Assembly: GCA_028701435.1 (NCBI GenBank)
Contig: JAQVQT010000013.1
Coordinates: forward strand, 1 to 8,544
Direction of reading: 5' to 3'
DNA from: Smithellaceae bacterium
GTDB taxonomy: Bacteria; Desulfobacterota; Syntrophia; Syntrophales; Smithellaceae
DNA: 8,544 bases
Under the pieces are notes generated by a model. The model was not told the origin of the DNA, did no database searches, and worked only from the letters and a program-made list of their open reading frames with translations. Within the stretch, counting starts at the first letter, position 1, and each line of letters opens with the position of its first letter. Shown here one piece after another: positions 1 through 6,437 of this stretch. A program made the translations under genes and the position numbers.

Positions 1-536
1 ATCTGATTTCCATTACGGACGGGCAGATTTATCTTTCGCCGGTGCTTTTCAGCAAGGGCATTCTGCCGGCGGTGGATGTCGGCAAGTCCGTTTCGCGCGT
101 CGGCGGCAAGACGCAGCTTCCCGCGTATCGATCCGTGGCGGGTGATCTGCGTCTGTCCTATTCGCAGTTTGAAGAACTCGAATCCTTCTCCCGGTTCGGC
201 ACAAGGCTCGACGACGCCACGCGGCGGACGCTGGAGCGCGGCTGGCGCGTGCGCGAAATCTTGAAACAGGGCCAGTTCAAGCCGTTGCGGGCCTCCGAAC
301 AGATTGCCTCTCTTCTTTCCGTGACCGGGGGCGCCCTGGATCTGGTTCCGACGGAAAAGATCCGCGAAGTGGAGGCGCGTCTGCTGGAAACCGTCAACGA
401 ACAGCTTCCGGAATTGTGCGCGCGGATTGAAGAGGGAAAGAAAATAGATCTGGCGGACCGCGACAGCATCATGAACAAAATCAAACCGACGATCGCGCCG
501 TTTGAAGAGATTGAGGAAGCCCATGCAAACAACTGA
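1..536 (+). CDS. atpA: F-type ATPase F1 alpha subunit, C-terminal part (alternate/N-ATPase type), 5' truncated by window
   Basis: This is the C-terminal ~177 residues of an F1 alpha subunit, the non-catalytic nucleotide-binding partner of beta in the alpha3beta3 head on the cytoplasmic side of the membrane. The reading frame is open from base 3 and the start lies upstream of the window. It opens with the family's conserved 'SITDGQIYL' strand, followed by 'SVSRVGG', whose Arg (codon 96-98) is the arginine finger that reaches the beta catalytic site. The alpha C-terminal helical domain follows, including 'LERGWRVREILKQ'. The stop TGA (534-536) lies 14 nt inside the next gene, so translation of the two is probably coupled. 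Assignment to the alternate (N-ATPase) branch rests mainly on gene order: gamma follows and no beta/epsilon comes after it. F1 alpha identity is near certain; the branch is likely but not proven. Confidence 0.93.
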   Translation, partial: LISITDGQIYLSPVLFSKGILPAVDVGKSVSRVGGKTQLPAYRSVAGDLRLSYSQFEELESFSRFGTRLDDATRRTLERGWRVREILKQGQFKPLRASEQIASLLSVTGGALDLVPTEKIREVEARLLETVNEQLPELCARIEEGKKIDLADRDSIMNKIKPTIAPFEEIEEAHANN

Positions 537-1413
537 GTCGCTGAAAAGGAGAATGAAAAGCGCCGGGGACCTTTTATCCGTCGTCAAGACGATGAAAGCC
601 CTGGCTGCCGTGAGCATCCGCCAGTACCAGCGGGCGGTCGATTCGCTGCGCGATTATAACCGCACGGTGGAGATGGGCCTCCAGATCGTTCTCAAGGAGC
701 GCATGGGCGCGACAATGAAGCGGAAGAACGCTCCCATCAAACGCCTCGGCGTCATCGTGTTCGGATCCGACCAGGGGCTGTGCGGACAGCTCAATGAGCA
801 GATTTCCGTTTTCGCGCTGGATCATATAAAAAGCACCGGCGTGAAAAAAGAAAACCGCAAAGTGCTTTCGGTCGGCGCGCGCGTGGCGGACTATGTGGAA
901 GACGCCGGGCAGCCGGTGGATGAACTGCTTACGACCCCCGGGTCCACGGCGGGCATCACGCCGCTGGTGCAGGAAATCATCATGATTATCGATGAATGGC
1001 ATTTTCGCGGCAACGTCGATCATTTCTATCTTTTTTATAATGAATACCTGACCGGAGCAACGTACCACCCCCACATGCTGCAGCTTCTGCCGGTGGATGC
1101 GGATTGGCTCAAACAGATCGCCAGGAAAAAATGGGAATCCAAGTCGCTGCCGATCTTCCGGATGGACGGCGACCGGATCTTTTCGTCGCTGATCCGCGAG
1201 TATCTGTTCGTGTCGCTCTACCGGGCTTTCGCCGAGTCGCTGGCCAGCGAGAACGCCAGCCGCCTGGCTTCCATGCAGAACGCCGAGAAAAACATTGAAG
1301 AGCAGTTGCAGGATCTGCACGTGCAGTTCCACCGCACCCGCCAGATGACGATTACCGAGGAGCTTCTTGATATTGTTGCCGGATTTGAGGCGCTGCAGGA
1401 AGAGGCATCATAA
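523..1413 (+). CDS. atpG: F-type ATPase F1 gamma subunit (alternate/N-ATPase type)
   Basis: 296-residue gamma subunit, the rotor shaft that couples the c-ring to the F1 head. The family's three conserved pieces are in order: an N-terminal helix (residues 5-40, 'LKRRMKS...VVKTMKALAAV', the counterpart of the usual RIKS...TKAMKMVAA helix); the Rossmann-like middle with 'GSDQGLCGQLN' at 81-91; and a long C-terminal helix (about 220-290) with 'RLASMQNAEKN' and 'TRQMTITEELLDIV'. ATG 523 is chosen over an upstream in-frame TTG at 502 because 'TTGAGGAAG' precedes it at a sensible distance and the protein then begins as gamma subunits do. The start overlaps the alpha stop by 14 nt. In standard operons beta and epsilon follow gamma; here a kinase-like gene follows after 27 nt, which suits the alternate ATPase order with gamma as its last subunit gene. 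Confidence 0.94.
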   Translation: MQTTESLKRRMKSAGDLLSVVKTMKALAAVSIRQYQRAVDSLRDYNRTVEMGLQIVLKERMGATMKRKNAPIKRLGVIVFGSDQGLCGQLNEQISVFALDHIKSTGVKKENRKVLSVGARVADYVEDAGQPVDELLTTPGSTAGITPLVQEIIMIIDEWHFRGNVDHFYLFYNEYLTGATYHPHMLQLLPVDADWLKQIARKKWESKSLPIFRMDGDRIFSSLIREYLFVSLYRAFAESLASENASRLASMQNAEKNIEEQLQDLHVQFHRTRQMTITEELLDIVAGFEALQEEAS

Positions 1414-1440
1414 CATCAAACGAGAAAGGGGGAGTGGCGC

Positions 1441-2238
1441 ATGTCAACAGGATCGGACAAAAGGATTTGCGTGATCTGCGCGTGGCGCGAAAACTGCACC
1501 AAGCGGTATCGGGTGAAAACCAATGCCCTGTTCGATGTCAATTGCCCCGATTATACCCGGGATATCAAATTGCGGGATAAGGATGTCGACAAGCTGGTGG
1601 AAGATCAGGTCATGCGCTGGCAGAGGGACAAAAAGGAAAAGCCGGGGCATGTGATCACGCTGTCCAGTGAAACGGGGGCGGGCGGGGGATTCATTTCCCG
1701 TATTCTGGCCACGGAACTGAAAATGAACATTGTGGGAAGCGAATTGATCCACAAGGTCGCCGAAAGCGCGCATATGAGCGAAAAGGTGATCAAGTCCCTG
1801 GATGAAAAAAGCATATCGTTTTTCGACAGCCTGATCAGTTCCTTCTTTGAATCGCGGCATATCTGGCCCAATGAATACCTCCGGCATTTGTCGATGGTGA
1901 TGCACACGAACGCGGAACACGGCAATATCATTATCATCGGCCGCGGCGGAAGCTTCATTTTGAAGGACAAGGCGTTTCGTGTGCGGATTATCGCGCCGGA
2001 AGAAGCGCGGGTGGAAAAAGTGATGCGGGATCGCCACATGTCCAAAGCGGAAGCGCTGGAGTATGTGCGCAAGTATGATGAATATCAGGTGGGCTTCATC
2101 AAAAATTACTTCAAGGAAGACATCAACGATCCGAAGCATTATGACATGATGGTCAATACGGATAAGGTCAGCATTGAAAGCGCGGCGGAGTCCATTAAGA
2201 AGGCGTTTCTGCTTCGGAAGTCCTTGCAGCAGGAATAG
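1441..2238 (+). CDS. Cytidylate-kinase-like protein with Cys-containing N-terminal extension
   Basis: 265-residue protein of the cytidylate-kinase-like family (P-loop NMP kinase fold). Residues 1-65 form an extension with Cys10, Cys13, Cys19 and Cys35 (CxxC-x5-C-x15-C), which may bind a metal or Fe-S centre (inference). The kinase-like part starts near residue 70: 'VITLSSETGAGGGF' is a Gly-rich loop in the P-loop position without the classical GK[ST], as is usual in this subfamily. Then come 'IIIIGRGGSFIL' (163-174), 'RVRIIAPEEAR' (180-190), an Arg-rich lid-like segment, and 'YDMMVNT' (234-240). It is longer than classical CMP kinase (about 220-230 residues), and the substrate is unknown. A strong SD-like 'AAAGGGGGAG' precedes the ATG. 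It sits 27 nt after gamma and is probably co-transcribed with the ATPase genes. I would not call it cmk: the extension and altered loop argue for a different or regulatory role. Confidence 0.82.
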   Translation: MSTGSDKRICVICAWRENCTKRYRVKTNALFDVNCPDYTRDIKLRDKDVDKLVEDQVMRWQRDKKEKPGHVITLSSETGAGGGFISRILATELKMNIVGSELIHKVAESAHMSEKVIKSLDEKSISFFDSLISSFFESRHIWPNEYLRHLSMVMHTNAEHGNIIIIGRGGSFILKDKAFRVRIIAPEEARVEKVMRDRHMSKAEALEYVRKYDEYQVGFIKNYFKEDINDPKHYDMMVNTDKVSIESAAESIKKAFLLRKSLQQE

Positions 2239-2253
2239 GAGGGTAACCGGTTC

Positions 2254-2448
2254 ATGACCAGATCTGAGCGCGCTCTGCTGTTTTGTCTGGCGGAGGAAAT
2301 CATTTTGCATCTGCGCAACCGGCTTGCCGAGATTGAAAATCTTCATCCCCGGGAGTCGGCTCTGGGCATTGCCACGTTTCAGGAGCGGCTGCGCAATATT
2401 GAGGAGCTGCTCGACGGCGCCAAGAAGGAGCACGAGCGGACCGCTTAG
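2254..2448 (+). CDS. Small hypothetical helical protein (64 aa)
   Basis: I do not recognise a family. The 64-residue product is rich in Leu, Glu and Arg and is predicted by eye to form two amphipathic helices: about residues 3-30 ('LFCLAEEIILHLRNRLAEIENL') and 38-60 ('IATFQERLRNIEELL'), joined by an 'HPRES' turn. It has no signal peptide and no membrane segment. A textbook SD, AGGAGGG at 2237-2243, lies 10 nt before the ATG and overlaps the stop of the preceding kinase-like gene. That, with the 15-nt gap, makes it a credible real gene and the apparent last member of the ATPase-linked cluster. Its stop TAG shares bases with the stop of the opposing histidine-kinase gene. A helical partner or regulator of the kinase-like protein is possible, but that is only context-based inference. 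Confidence 0.65.
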   Translation: MTRSERALLFCLAEEIILHLRNRLAEIENLHPRESALGIATFQERLRNIEELLDGAKKEHERTA

Positions 2449-3689
2449 CCGACGTTGCTTTTGGGAGCTCCATTGGGCCTGGCGGCCAGATAAATGAAAA
2501 ACGTAGTGCCCGCGCCGACCGTCGATTCCATGCTGATCAGCCCGTTGTGGTACTTGATGATGGAATCGCAGATGGCCAGCCCCAGGCCGATGCCGCCCCG
2601 CTCCTTCTTTTCTTTGGTCGTAAAATACGGATCGAAAATTTTGGAGAGGTTCTCCCGGGGGATGCCGACACCCCGGTCCCGAATGACAATCCGGACATAG
2701 TTGCCCTCGCCGAGCGTCCGGATGTTGGTGCCGGTCGTGGTGTTTTCCGCGATCACTTCCATGGGGCCGCCTTCGGGCATGGCCTCCTTCGCGTTGGTGA
2801 CCATATTCTCGATTACCTGTTTGATTTGCAGGGCGTCCACTTCCACGGGCCAGAGGTCGGCGGCGATCACGGGAGCGCAGGTCACCTTCGACCCGGCCAG
2901 GGTTTTCTGGACGGTCTCGTGGATCAAATCGCCGATCCTTTCAATTTTCTTGACCGGGTAGCCGCCCTGGGCGAAGGTGATGAGCCGGTGGGCCAGCTCC
3001 TTGGCCTGCAGACCCGCGCGCTCCGCGACGGCCAGGCCGTTTTCCAGAATTTTGTCCTCTTCACTCGCGGAAATCTTCGCCAGAAAAACATTGCGCAGGA
3101 TGGCTGTCAAGAGACTGTCAAAGTCCTTGGCGACGCCGTCGGCGAACGTTCCCAGGGATTCAAGCTTGGTCCGTTTGAGCAGTTCCTCCTCCGCCGTCTT
3201 CTGATCGGTGATGTCTTCCAGCGTTTCCATGGCGCCGAACGTTTTGCCGCTGGAATCGCGGATGCTCGTCGCGGTGATCCGGAACCATTTCCCCTTTTCC
3301 CCGAGATCCGGGAAAAACTCCGTCACTTCATAGGCATACTTCAGGATTTTGGACTTGGCGACTTTTCCGGCGTAAAGCGAGTAGGAGTGATCAATCTTTT
3401 TGCTGATGATGAGGTCCGCCATGCAGGACCGGGGTGAAGAATAAAACGCGCGCCATTGCTGGTCGGTGCCCAGGACTTCCTCGGCCCGGATGCCGGAGAG
3501 GCCCTCCAGCGCCCGGTTCCAGTAGAGGATTTTACGGTCGGTGGAGATGACAAAGGTGGGGATCGGCGAGCTTTGCAGAATGCTGCGGAGGATCTGCTGG
3601 TCATTGCGGCCCCGCCAGATCGCGTAGGCGAAACTGATAATGGCCGTCGCCGCCAGCAGCAAAACAAAAAGAAGAAAGTGAATCTCCAT
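2445..3689 (-). CDS. Membrane-anchored PAS sensor histidine kinase with substituted H-box (Lys for His)
   Basis: 414 residues. One N-terminal membrane helix (about 3-25) leads into a PAS domain (about 33-163, 'PTFVISTDRKILYWNRA' to 'LEDITDQK'), then a dimerisation/H-box region and a HATPase_c domain. The ATP-binding boxes look intact: N-box 'MVTNAKEAM' (Asn299), G1 'DRGVGIP' (Asp338), F-box 'IFDPYFTTK' and G2 'GGIGLGLA' (365-372). The H-box, normally of the form 'GxAHDFNNLL', here reads 'GVAKDFDSLL': the phosphoacceptor is Lys188 (codon AAG, complement of 3126-3128). Autophosphorylation at the usual site is therefore not expected. ATG 3689 is chosen because 'GGGAG' lies 6 nt upstream and the membrane helix follows at once; an upstream in-frame GTG at 3764 would add 25 residues but lacks an SD. 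No response regulator lies beside it. The signal sensed is unknown. Confidence 0.88.
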   Translation of the reverse strand: MEIHFLLFVLLLAATAIISFAYAIWRGRNDQQILRSILQSSPIPTFVISTDRKILYWNRALEGLSGIRAEEVLGTDQQWRAFYSSPRSCMADLIISKKIDHSYSLYAGKVAKSKILKYAYEVTEFFPDLGEKGKWFRITATSIRDSSGKTFGAMETLEDITDQKTAEEELLKRTKLESLGTFADGVAKDFDSLLTAILRNVFLAKISASEEDKILENGLAVAERAGLQAKELAHRLITFAQGGYPVKKIERIGDLIHETVQKTLAGSKVTCAPVIAADLWPVEVDALQIKQVIENMVTNAKEAMPEGGPMEVIAENTTTGTNIRTLGEGNYVRIVIRDRGVGIPRENLSKIFDPYFTTKEKKERGGIGLGLAICDSIIKYHNGLISMESTVGAGTTFFIYLAARPNGAPKSNVG

Positions 3690-3903
3690 TCCAAGCTCCC
3701 GTATTTCCTGTCTTTCCGCTAAGGACGATCCGGCCGGCAGCATGCCCATCCGGTAAAAAGTCACGGCAACCCGTCAAAATTTGGCTGGAACTGAATAGCA
3801 AGGTTGCAATGAAATTGCAAGAATGGAAAATCCCCTCATGAAAAAAAGTTGCAAAGCGAAGAAATATCATGGAAAGGATAAAGTCACTTTTTGAAGGTGC
3901 GGC
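3690..3903. other. Divergent intergenic region between histidine kinase and mnmA
   Basis: 214 nt without a convincing gene, shared by two divergently transcribed genes, so promoters for both must lie here unless transcripts enter from outside. The kinase-proximal part (3690-3764) could encode a 25-residue N-terminal extension of that protein. The rest is AT-rich and contains three TTGCAA copies, at 3804-3809 (centre of the TTGCAAT arm), 3815-3820 and 3849-3854. On the minus strand, TTGCAA followed 17 nt later by TATTCA is a weak sigma70-like candidate for the kinase gene. For mnmA I see no well-spaced -35/-10 pair; 'AAGGTG' at 3894-3899 is a plausible ribosome binding site. Confidence 0.5.
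3804..3820. promoter_or_regulatory. Perfect inverted repeat TTGCAAT-N3-ATTGCAA, possible operator
   Basis: Two 7-bp arms (3804-3810 and 3814-3820) are exact reverse complements around a GAA spacer. That geometry is typical of a dimeric regulator's binding site. Followed by neither a T-run nor a long stem, it does not resemble a terminator. It lies 84 nt before the mnmA start and 115 nt before the kinase start on the other strand, and a further TTGCAA occurs at 3849-3854. Seven AT-rich base pairs can occur by chance in an AT-rich spacer, so the operator role is inference. Confidence 0.35.
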
Positions 3904-4977
3904 ATGCAAAGCGTTTTGAGAAAGAAAAAAGTTCTGGTAGCCATGAGCGGCGGGGTGGATTCGTCCGTCGCGGCGCTGCTGCTTCGGGAGGCGGGCTATG
4001 AGGTTGCCGGAGCGACGATGCTGCTGGGTGTTCACCGGTCGGGGGACAAAGCCGGTCGTTTTACGGATGAATCCGTCGCCGACGCTCAAAGAGTGTGCGG
4101 TCAGCTCGGGATTTCCCACCGGATTTTTGACTTTGCCGGTCTGATGGAACGCAGGGTGATCGGCAAATTTATCCGTGAATATCAAAGCGGACGGACGCCG
4201 AATCCCTGTGTGGATTGCAACCGTCATCTGAAATTCGGCGCGCTCTTCGCGAAAGCCCGCGGCCTGGGCTTTGATTACCTGGCGACCGGCCATTACGCGA
4301 AGATCGAAAAGCGGGAAGAGCGCTGGGCGCTTATCAAACCCAGGGATGAGGCCAAGGATCAGACCTACTTTTTGTATTCGATTCCGGCTGGGGATTTGCC
4401 GTCGATTCTTTTTCCCCTGGGAGGCATGACCAAAACGGAGGTGCGGCAAAAAGCAAAGCAAGCCGCTCTGCAGGCGGCCCACAGGCAGGACAGCCAGGAT
4501 ATCTGTTTTGTGGCAACGGGCGATTACCGGAAATGGTTTGAAGACAGGCGCCTGCCGGTGGTCCCGGGTGACATTGTCAATGAAGCAGGCCGGGTTCTGG
4601 GAGCTCACCGGGGAATTGCTTTTTACACCATCGGACAGAGAAGCGGCCTGGGGATCAGCGCCAAGACGCCGCTGTACGTCCTGAGATTTGACCCGGCGAA
4701 AAATCAGGTCATTGTCGGCCACAGGGAGGAGCTTCTGTCGCCGGGCCTGCTGGCCGGCCGGCTGAATTGGTTTTGCGACCGGCTCCCCGAAGAGATGGAA
4801 GCAAAAATCCGCTATCGGAAAAAGCCGGCGCGCTGCCGCGTCGCCCGGGAAGGCGGCAGGATGAGGGTGGTTTTTGAACAGTCCCAGGAAGCGATTACAC
4901 CGGGGCAGTCCGTCGTTTTTTACGCGGCGGATGAAGTATTGGGCGGCGGCATTATTGAAGAGGTTGTCCGCGGCTGA
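3904..4977 (+). CDS. mnmA: tRNA-specific 2-thiouridylase MnmA
   Basis: 357-residue cytoplasmic enzyme that adenylates and thiolates C2 of uridine 34 in tRNAs for Lys, Glu and Gln, taking sulfur from a persulfide relay that begins with a cysteine desulfurase. The PP-loop 'SGGVDSS' is at residues 15-21. 'NPCVDCN' (100-106) carries the first catalytic Cys (Cys102) and 'DSQDICFV' (196-203) the second (Cys201), so the usual catalytic pair is present. 'ATGHYAKI' (127-134), 'KDQTYFLY' (151-158) and 'YTIGQRSGLG' (241-250) are further family signatures, followed by the C-terminal beta-barrel region. Length is normal. ATG 3904 has 'AAGGTG' just upstream and gives the expected short lead to the PP-loop. 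It appears to be transcribed singly: the upstream gene diverges and the downstream operon has its own promoter. No iscS or tus-relay gene is in view. Confidence 0.97.
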   Translation: MQSVLRKKKVLVAMSGGVDSSVAALLLREAGYEVAGATMLLGVHRSGDKAGRFTDESVADAQRVCGQLGISHRIFDFAGLMERRVIGKFIREYQSGRTPNPCVDCNRHLKFGALFAKARGLGFDYLATGHYAKIEKREERWALIKPRDEAKDQTYFLYSIPAGDLPSILFPLGGMTKTEVRQKAKQAALQAAHRQDSQDICFVATGDYRKWFEDRRLPVVPGDIVNEAGRVLGAHRGIAFYTIGQRSGLGISAKTPLYVLRFDPAKNQVIVGHREELLSPGLLAGRLNWFCDRLPEEMEAKIRYRKKPARCRVAREGGRMRVVFEQSQEAITPGQSVVFYAADEVLGGGIIEEVVRG

Positions 4978-5002
4978 TCCGCGCCCGATAAAGGATCATT
5001 TT
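4975..5002 (+). terminator. Possible weak intrinsic terminator after mnmA
   Basis: TGATCC (4975-4980), which includes the mnmA stop codon, pairs with GGATCA (4993-4998) across a 12-nt loop and is followed by TTTT, then more T-rich sequence from 5008 to 5016. The stem is only 6 bp with modest GC content, so this is a weak candidate; partial read-through into the TolC operon is possible. Confidence 0.3.
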
Positions 5003-5030
5003 AACGTTTATTTTTTGCCGAAAATATACT
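5001..5030 (+). promoter_or_regulatory. Candidate sigma70-type promoter for the TolC/adaptor operon
   Basis: TATACT at 5025-5030 matches the -10 consensus at five of six positions. TTAACG at 5001-5006 matches TTGACA at four of six, with an 18-nt spacer that is T/A-rich. It lies about 35 nt before the first TolC start, leaving room for a short leader with the SD 'GGAG' at 5054-5057. This is the best promoter-like sequence I see in the window. No operator is evident beside it. Confidence 0.5.
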
Positions 5031-5064
5031 AAATGTTGCATCAATTTGAAAATGGAGCAAAAAA

Positions 5065-6399
5065 ATGATGAAAAAATGCCGGGGTTTGCGGATGTTTGGG
5101 TTGGCCGTCTTTCTGCTGTTTCTCCCCTCTGCGGCATCCGCCCAGGCGTTGACCCTGGAGGAGAGCATTTCCATCGCGCTCAAAAACAGCCATATCCTGA
5201 ACATTGCCAAAGAGGGGGTCAAAGGCGCCGAAGCGCAGAAGAAGGAGGCCCTGACCGGTTTTTTGCCGAAGTTCAGCACCACTTACAGTTACACGCGCCT
5301 CAATGAAGAGCCCAACTTTTACTTTCCGGGATTCCCGCTTGCCGGCATCCCCCCAGGTCGTATGGTTACCGGGACCATCGACAACTACAACTGGGGCATC
5401 GAAGCCCGTCAGCCGCTTTTTGCGGGCGGCGGAATTCTGGCCAACTACCAGGCTTTTAAAATCGCGGAGGATACGGCGCTGGTGGAGCAGACGGCCAAGT
5501 CTCTGGATGTCGTCCAGGATGTCAAGATCGCCTATTTCAATATTTTGCGCACGCAAAGGCTGACCCAGACGGCCCGGCAGCAGGTGGAAATGCTGGCCGC
5601 CCACTGCGATGTGGCCGAAAATTTTTACCGGGTCGGCCTGATTCCCAAAAACGACATGCTGCAAGCGGAAGTGGAGCTGGCCAACGGAAGGCAGACGCTG
5701 GTGAAGGCGGAAAACGGCGTCGAATCGACCAAGGCGCGGTTGAATACCATCCTGAAAAGGGACGTCTTAACCGCCGTCGAGGTGGTCGATATTCTCGATT
5801 ATCAGCCCCTGCGGCAATCGTTTGAAGAATGCCTGACCATTGCCCGGCAGCGCCGTCCGGAGCTCAAAATGTCCGAACTCAGGATTGAACAGGCGGGCAA
5901 AATGGTTCGCGCGGCGCAAAGCGAATATTTCCCGGCGATCAGTCTGGTCGGTAATTACGGGCGGTTCGGCGATACGGCGTCGCTTTCCGGCACGCAGTAC
6001 AAGGATACCGAAAGCTGGCAGGTGATGGCGGTGGCCAACTGGAATTTCTGGGAGTGGGGCAAAACTAAATACCGTGTGGACGCCGGCAAAGCCAGGGAAA
6101 ACCAGGCGCTGGATCAGTCGCGGGAACTCAACGACCAGATCGCCCTGGAGATCAAGAACGCATTTCTGGTATTGCAGGAAGCGGAAAGCCAGATTGCCGT
6201 TTCGAAAAAAGTGATTGAACAGGCCGAAGAGAATTTCCGCATCGCCGAAGCCCGTTACAAAGAGCGGGTGGCGCGCTCCACGGAGGTGCTCGACGCGCAG
6301 ACGCTCTTGACCCGCGCCAAGGCCGAATATGCCAATGCCCTGGCCGATTACAATATCGCTCACGCCCGCCTGCAAAGAGCCATGGGTGTCACCCATTGA
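5065..6399 (+). CDS. TolC-family outer membrane efflux protein (first of two)
   Basis: 444-residue outer-membrane channel protein of the TolC/OEP family; three copies would form the exit duct spanning outer membrane and periplasm. A Sec signal peptide is clear: Lys/Arg n-region, hydrophobic core 11-20, and 'SAASA' with likely cleavage after Ala26. The mature protein starts with the family's 'LTLEESISIALKNS' and shows the internal duplication expected of TolC: each half has a beta-strand segment (about 70-125 with 'QPLFAGGG'; about 290-335 with 'WNFWEWGKTKYR') between long alpha-helical stretches. 'YKERVARSTEVLDAQTLL' (398-415) is the conserved late-helix motif. ATG 5065 is followed at once by a second ATG at 5068; either fits the SD at 5054-5057. 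There is no lipobox. It heads an operon with a second TolC gene and an adaptor. The substrate cannot be read from sequence. Confidence 0.92.
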   Translation: MMKKCRGLRMFGLAVFLLFLPSAASAQALTLEESISIALKNSHILNIAKEGVKGAEAQKKEALTGFLPKFSTTYSYTRLNEEPNFYFPGFPLAGIPPGRMVTGTIDNYNWGIEARQPLFAGGGILANYQAFKIAEDTALVEQTAKSLDVVQDVKIAYFNILRTQRLTQTARQQVEMLAAHCDVAENFYRVGLIPKNDMLQAEVELANGRQTLVKAENGVESTKARLNTILKRDVLTAVEVVDILDYQPLRQSFEECLTIARQRRPELKMSELRIEQAGKMVRAAQSEYFPAISLVGNYGRFGDTASLSGTQYKDTESWQVMAVANWNFWEWGKTKYRVDAGKARENQALDQSRELNDQIALEIKNAFLVLQEAESQIAVSKKVIEQAEENFRIAEARYKERVARSTEVLDAQTLLTRAKAEYANALADYNIAHARLQRAMGVTH

Positions 6400-6437
6400 C
6401 AGGTAAACGTTTTCGGGCCGGAAAAGGATATTCACGA

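Noticed and set aside
1444..2433. Minus-strand open frame (329 codons) opposite the cytidylate-kinase-like gene and small ORF
   Set aside because: The plus strand carries recognisable family motifs and SD sites. The reverse frame shows only shadow composition and spans two real genes.
2547..3437. Plus-strand open frame (296 codons) opposite the histidine kinase
   Set aside because: The minus strand encodes clear PAS and HATPase motifs over the same bases; the plus frame is Gly/Asp/Phe-rich shadow sequence.
3690..3764. N-terminal extension of the histidine kinase from GTG 3764
   Set aside because: No SD before that GTG, and the added 25 residues are polar ahead of the membrane helix. ATG 3689 has a well-placed GGGAG.
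3838..3894. 18-codon Lys-rich mini-ORF just before mnmA, in the same frame, ending in TGA
   Set aside because: Its Lys-rich content follows from A-rich DNA, the SD is poor, and it shows no attenuator-like hairpins. The in-frame stop means it is not an mnmA extension either; a missed leader peptide cannot be fully excluded.
3601..4722. Long open frame (373 codons) on the minus strand across mnmA
   Set aside because: It lies antisense to a fully conserved mnmA and runs out of frame into the kinase gene; its product has the His/Arg/Gln-rich look of an antisense shadow and no recognisable domain or SD.
6396..6437. TTG start of the second TolC protein overlapping the first gene's stop
   Set aside because: It would put 14 extra residues before the signal peptide; GTG 6438 has an AAGGA site at the right distance and gives a normal signal peptide.
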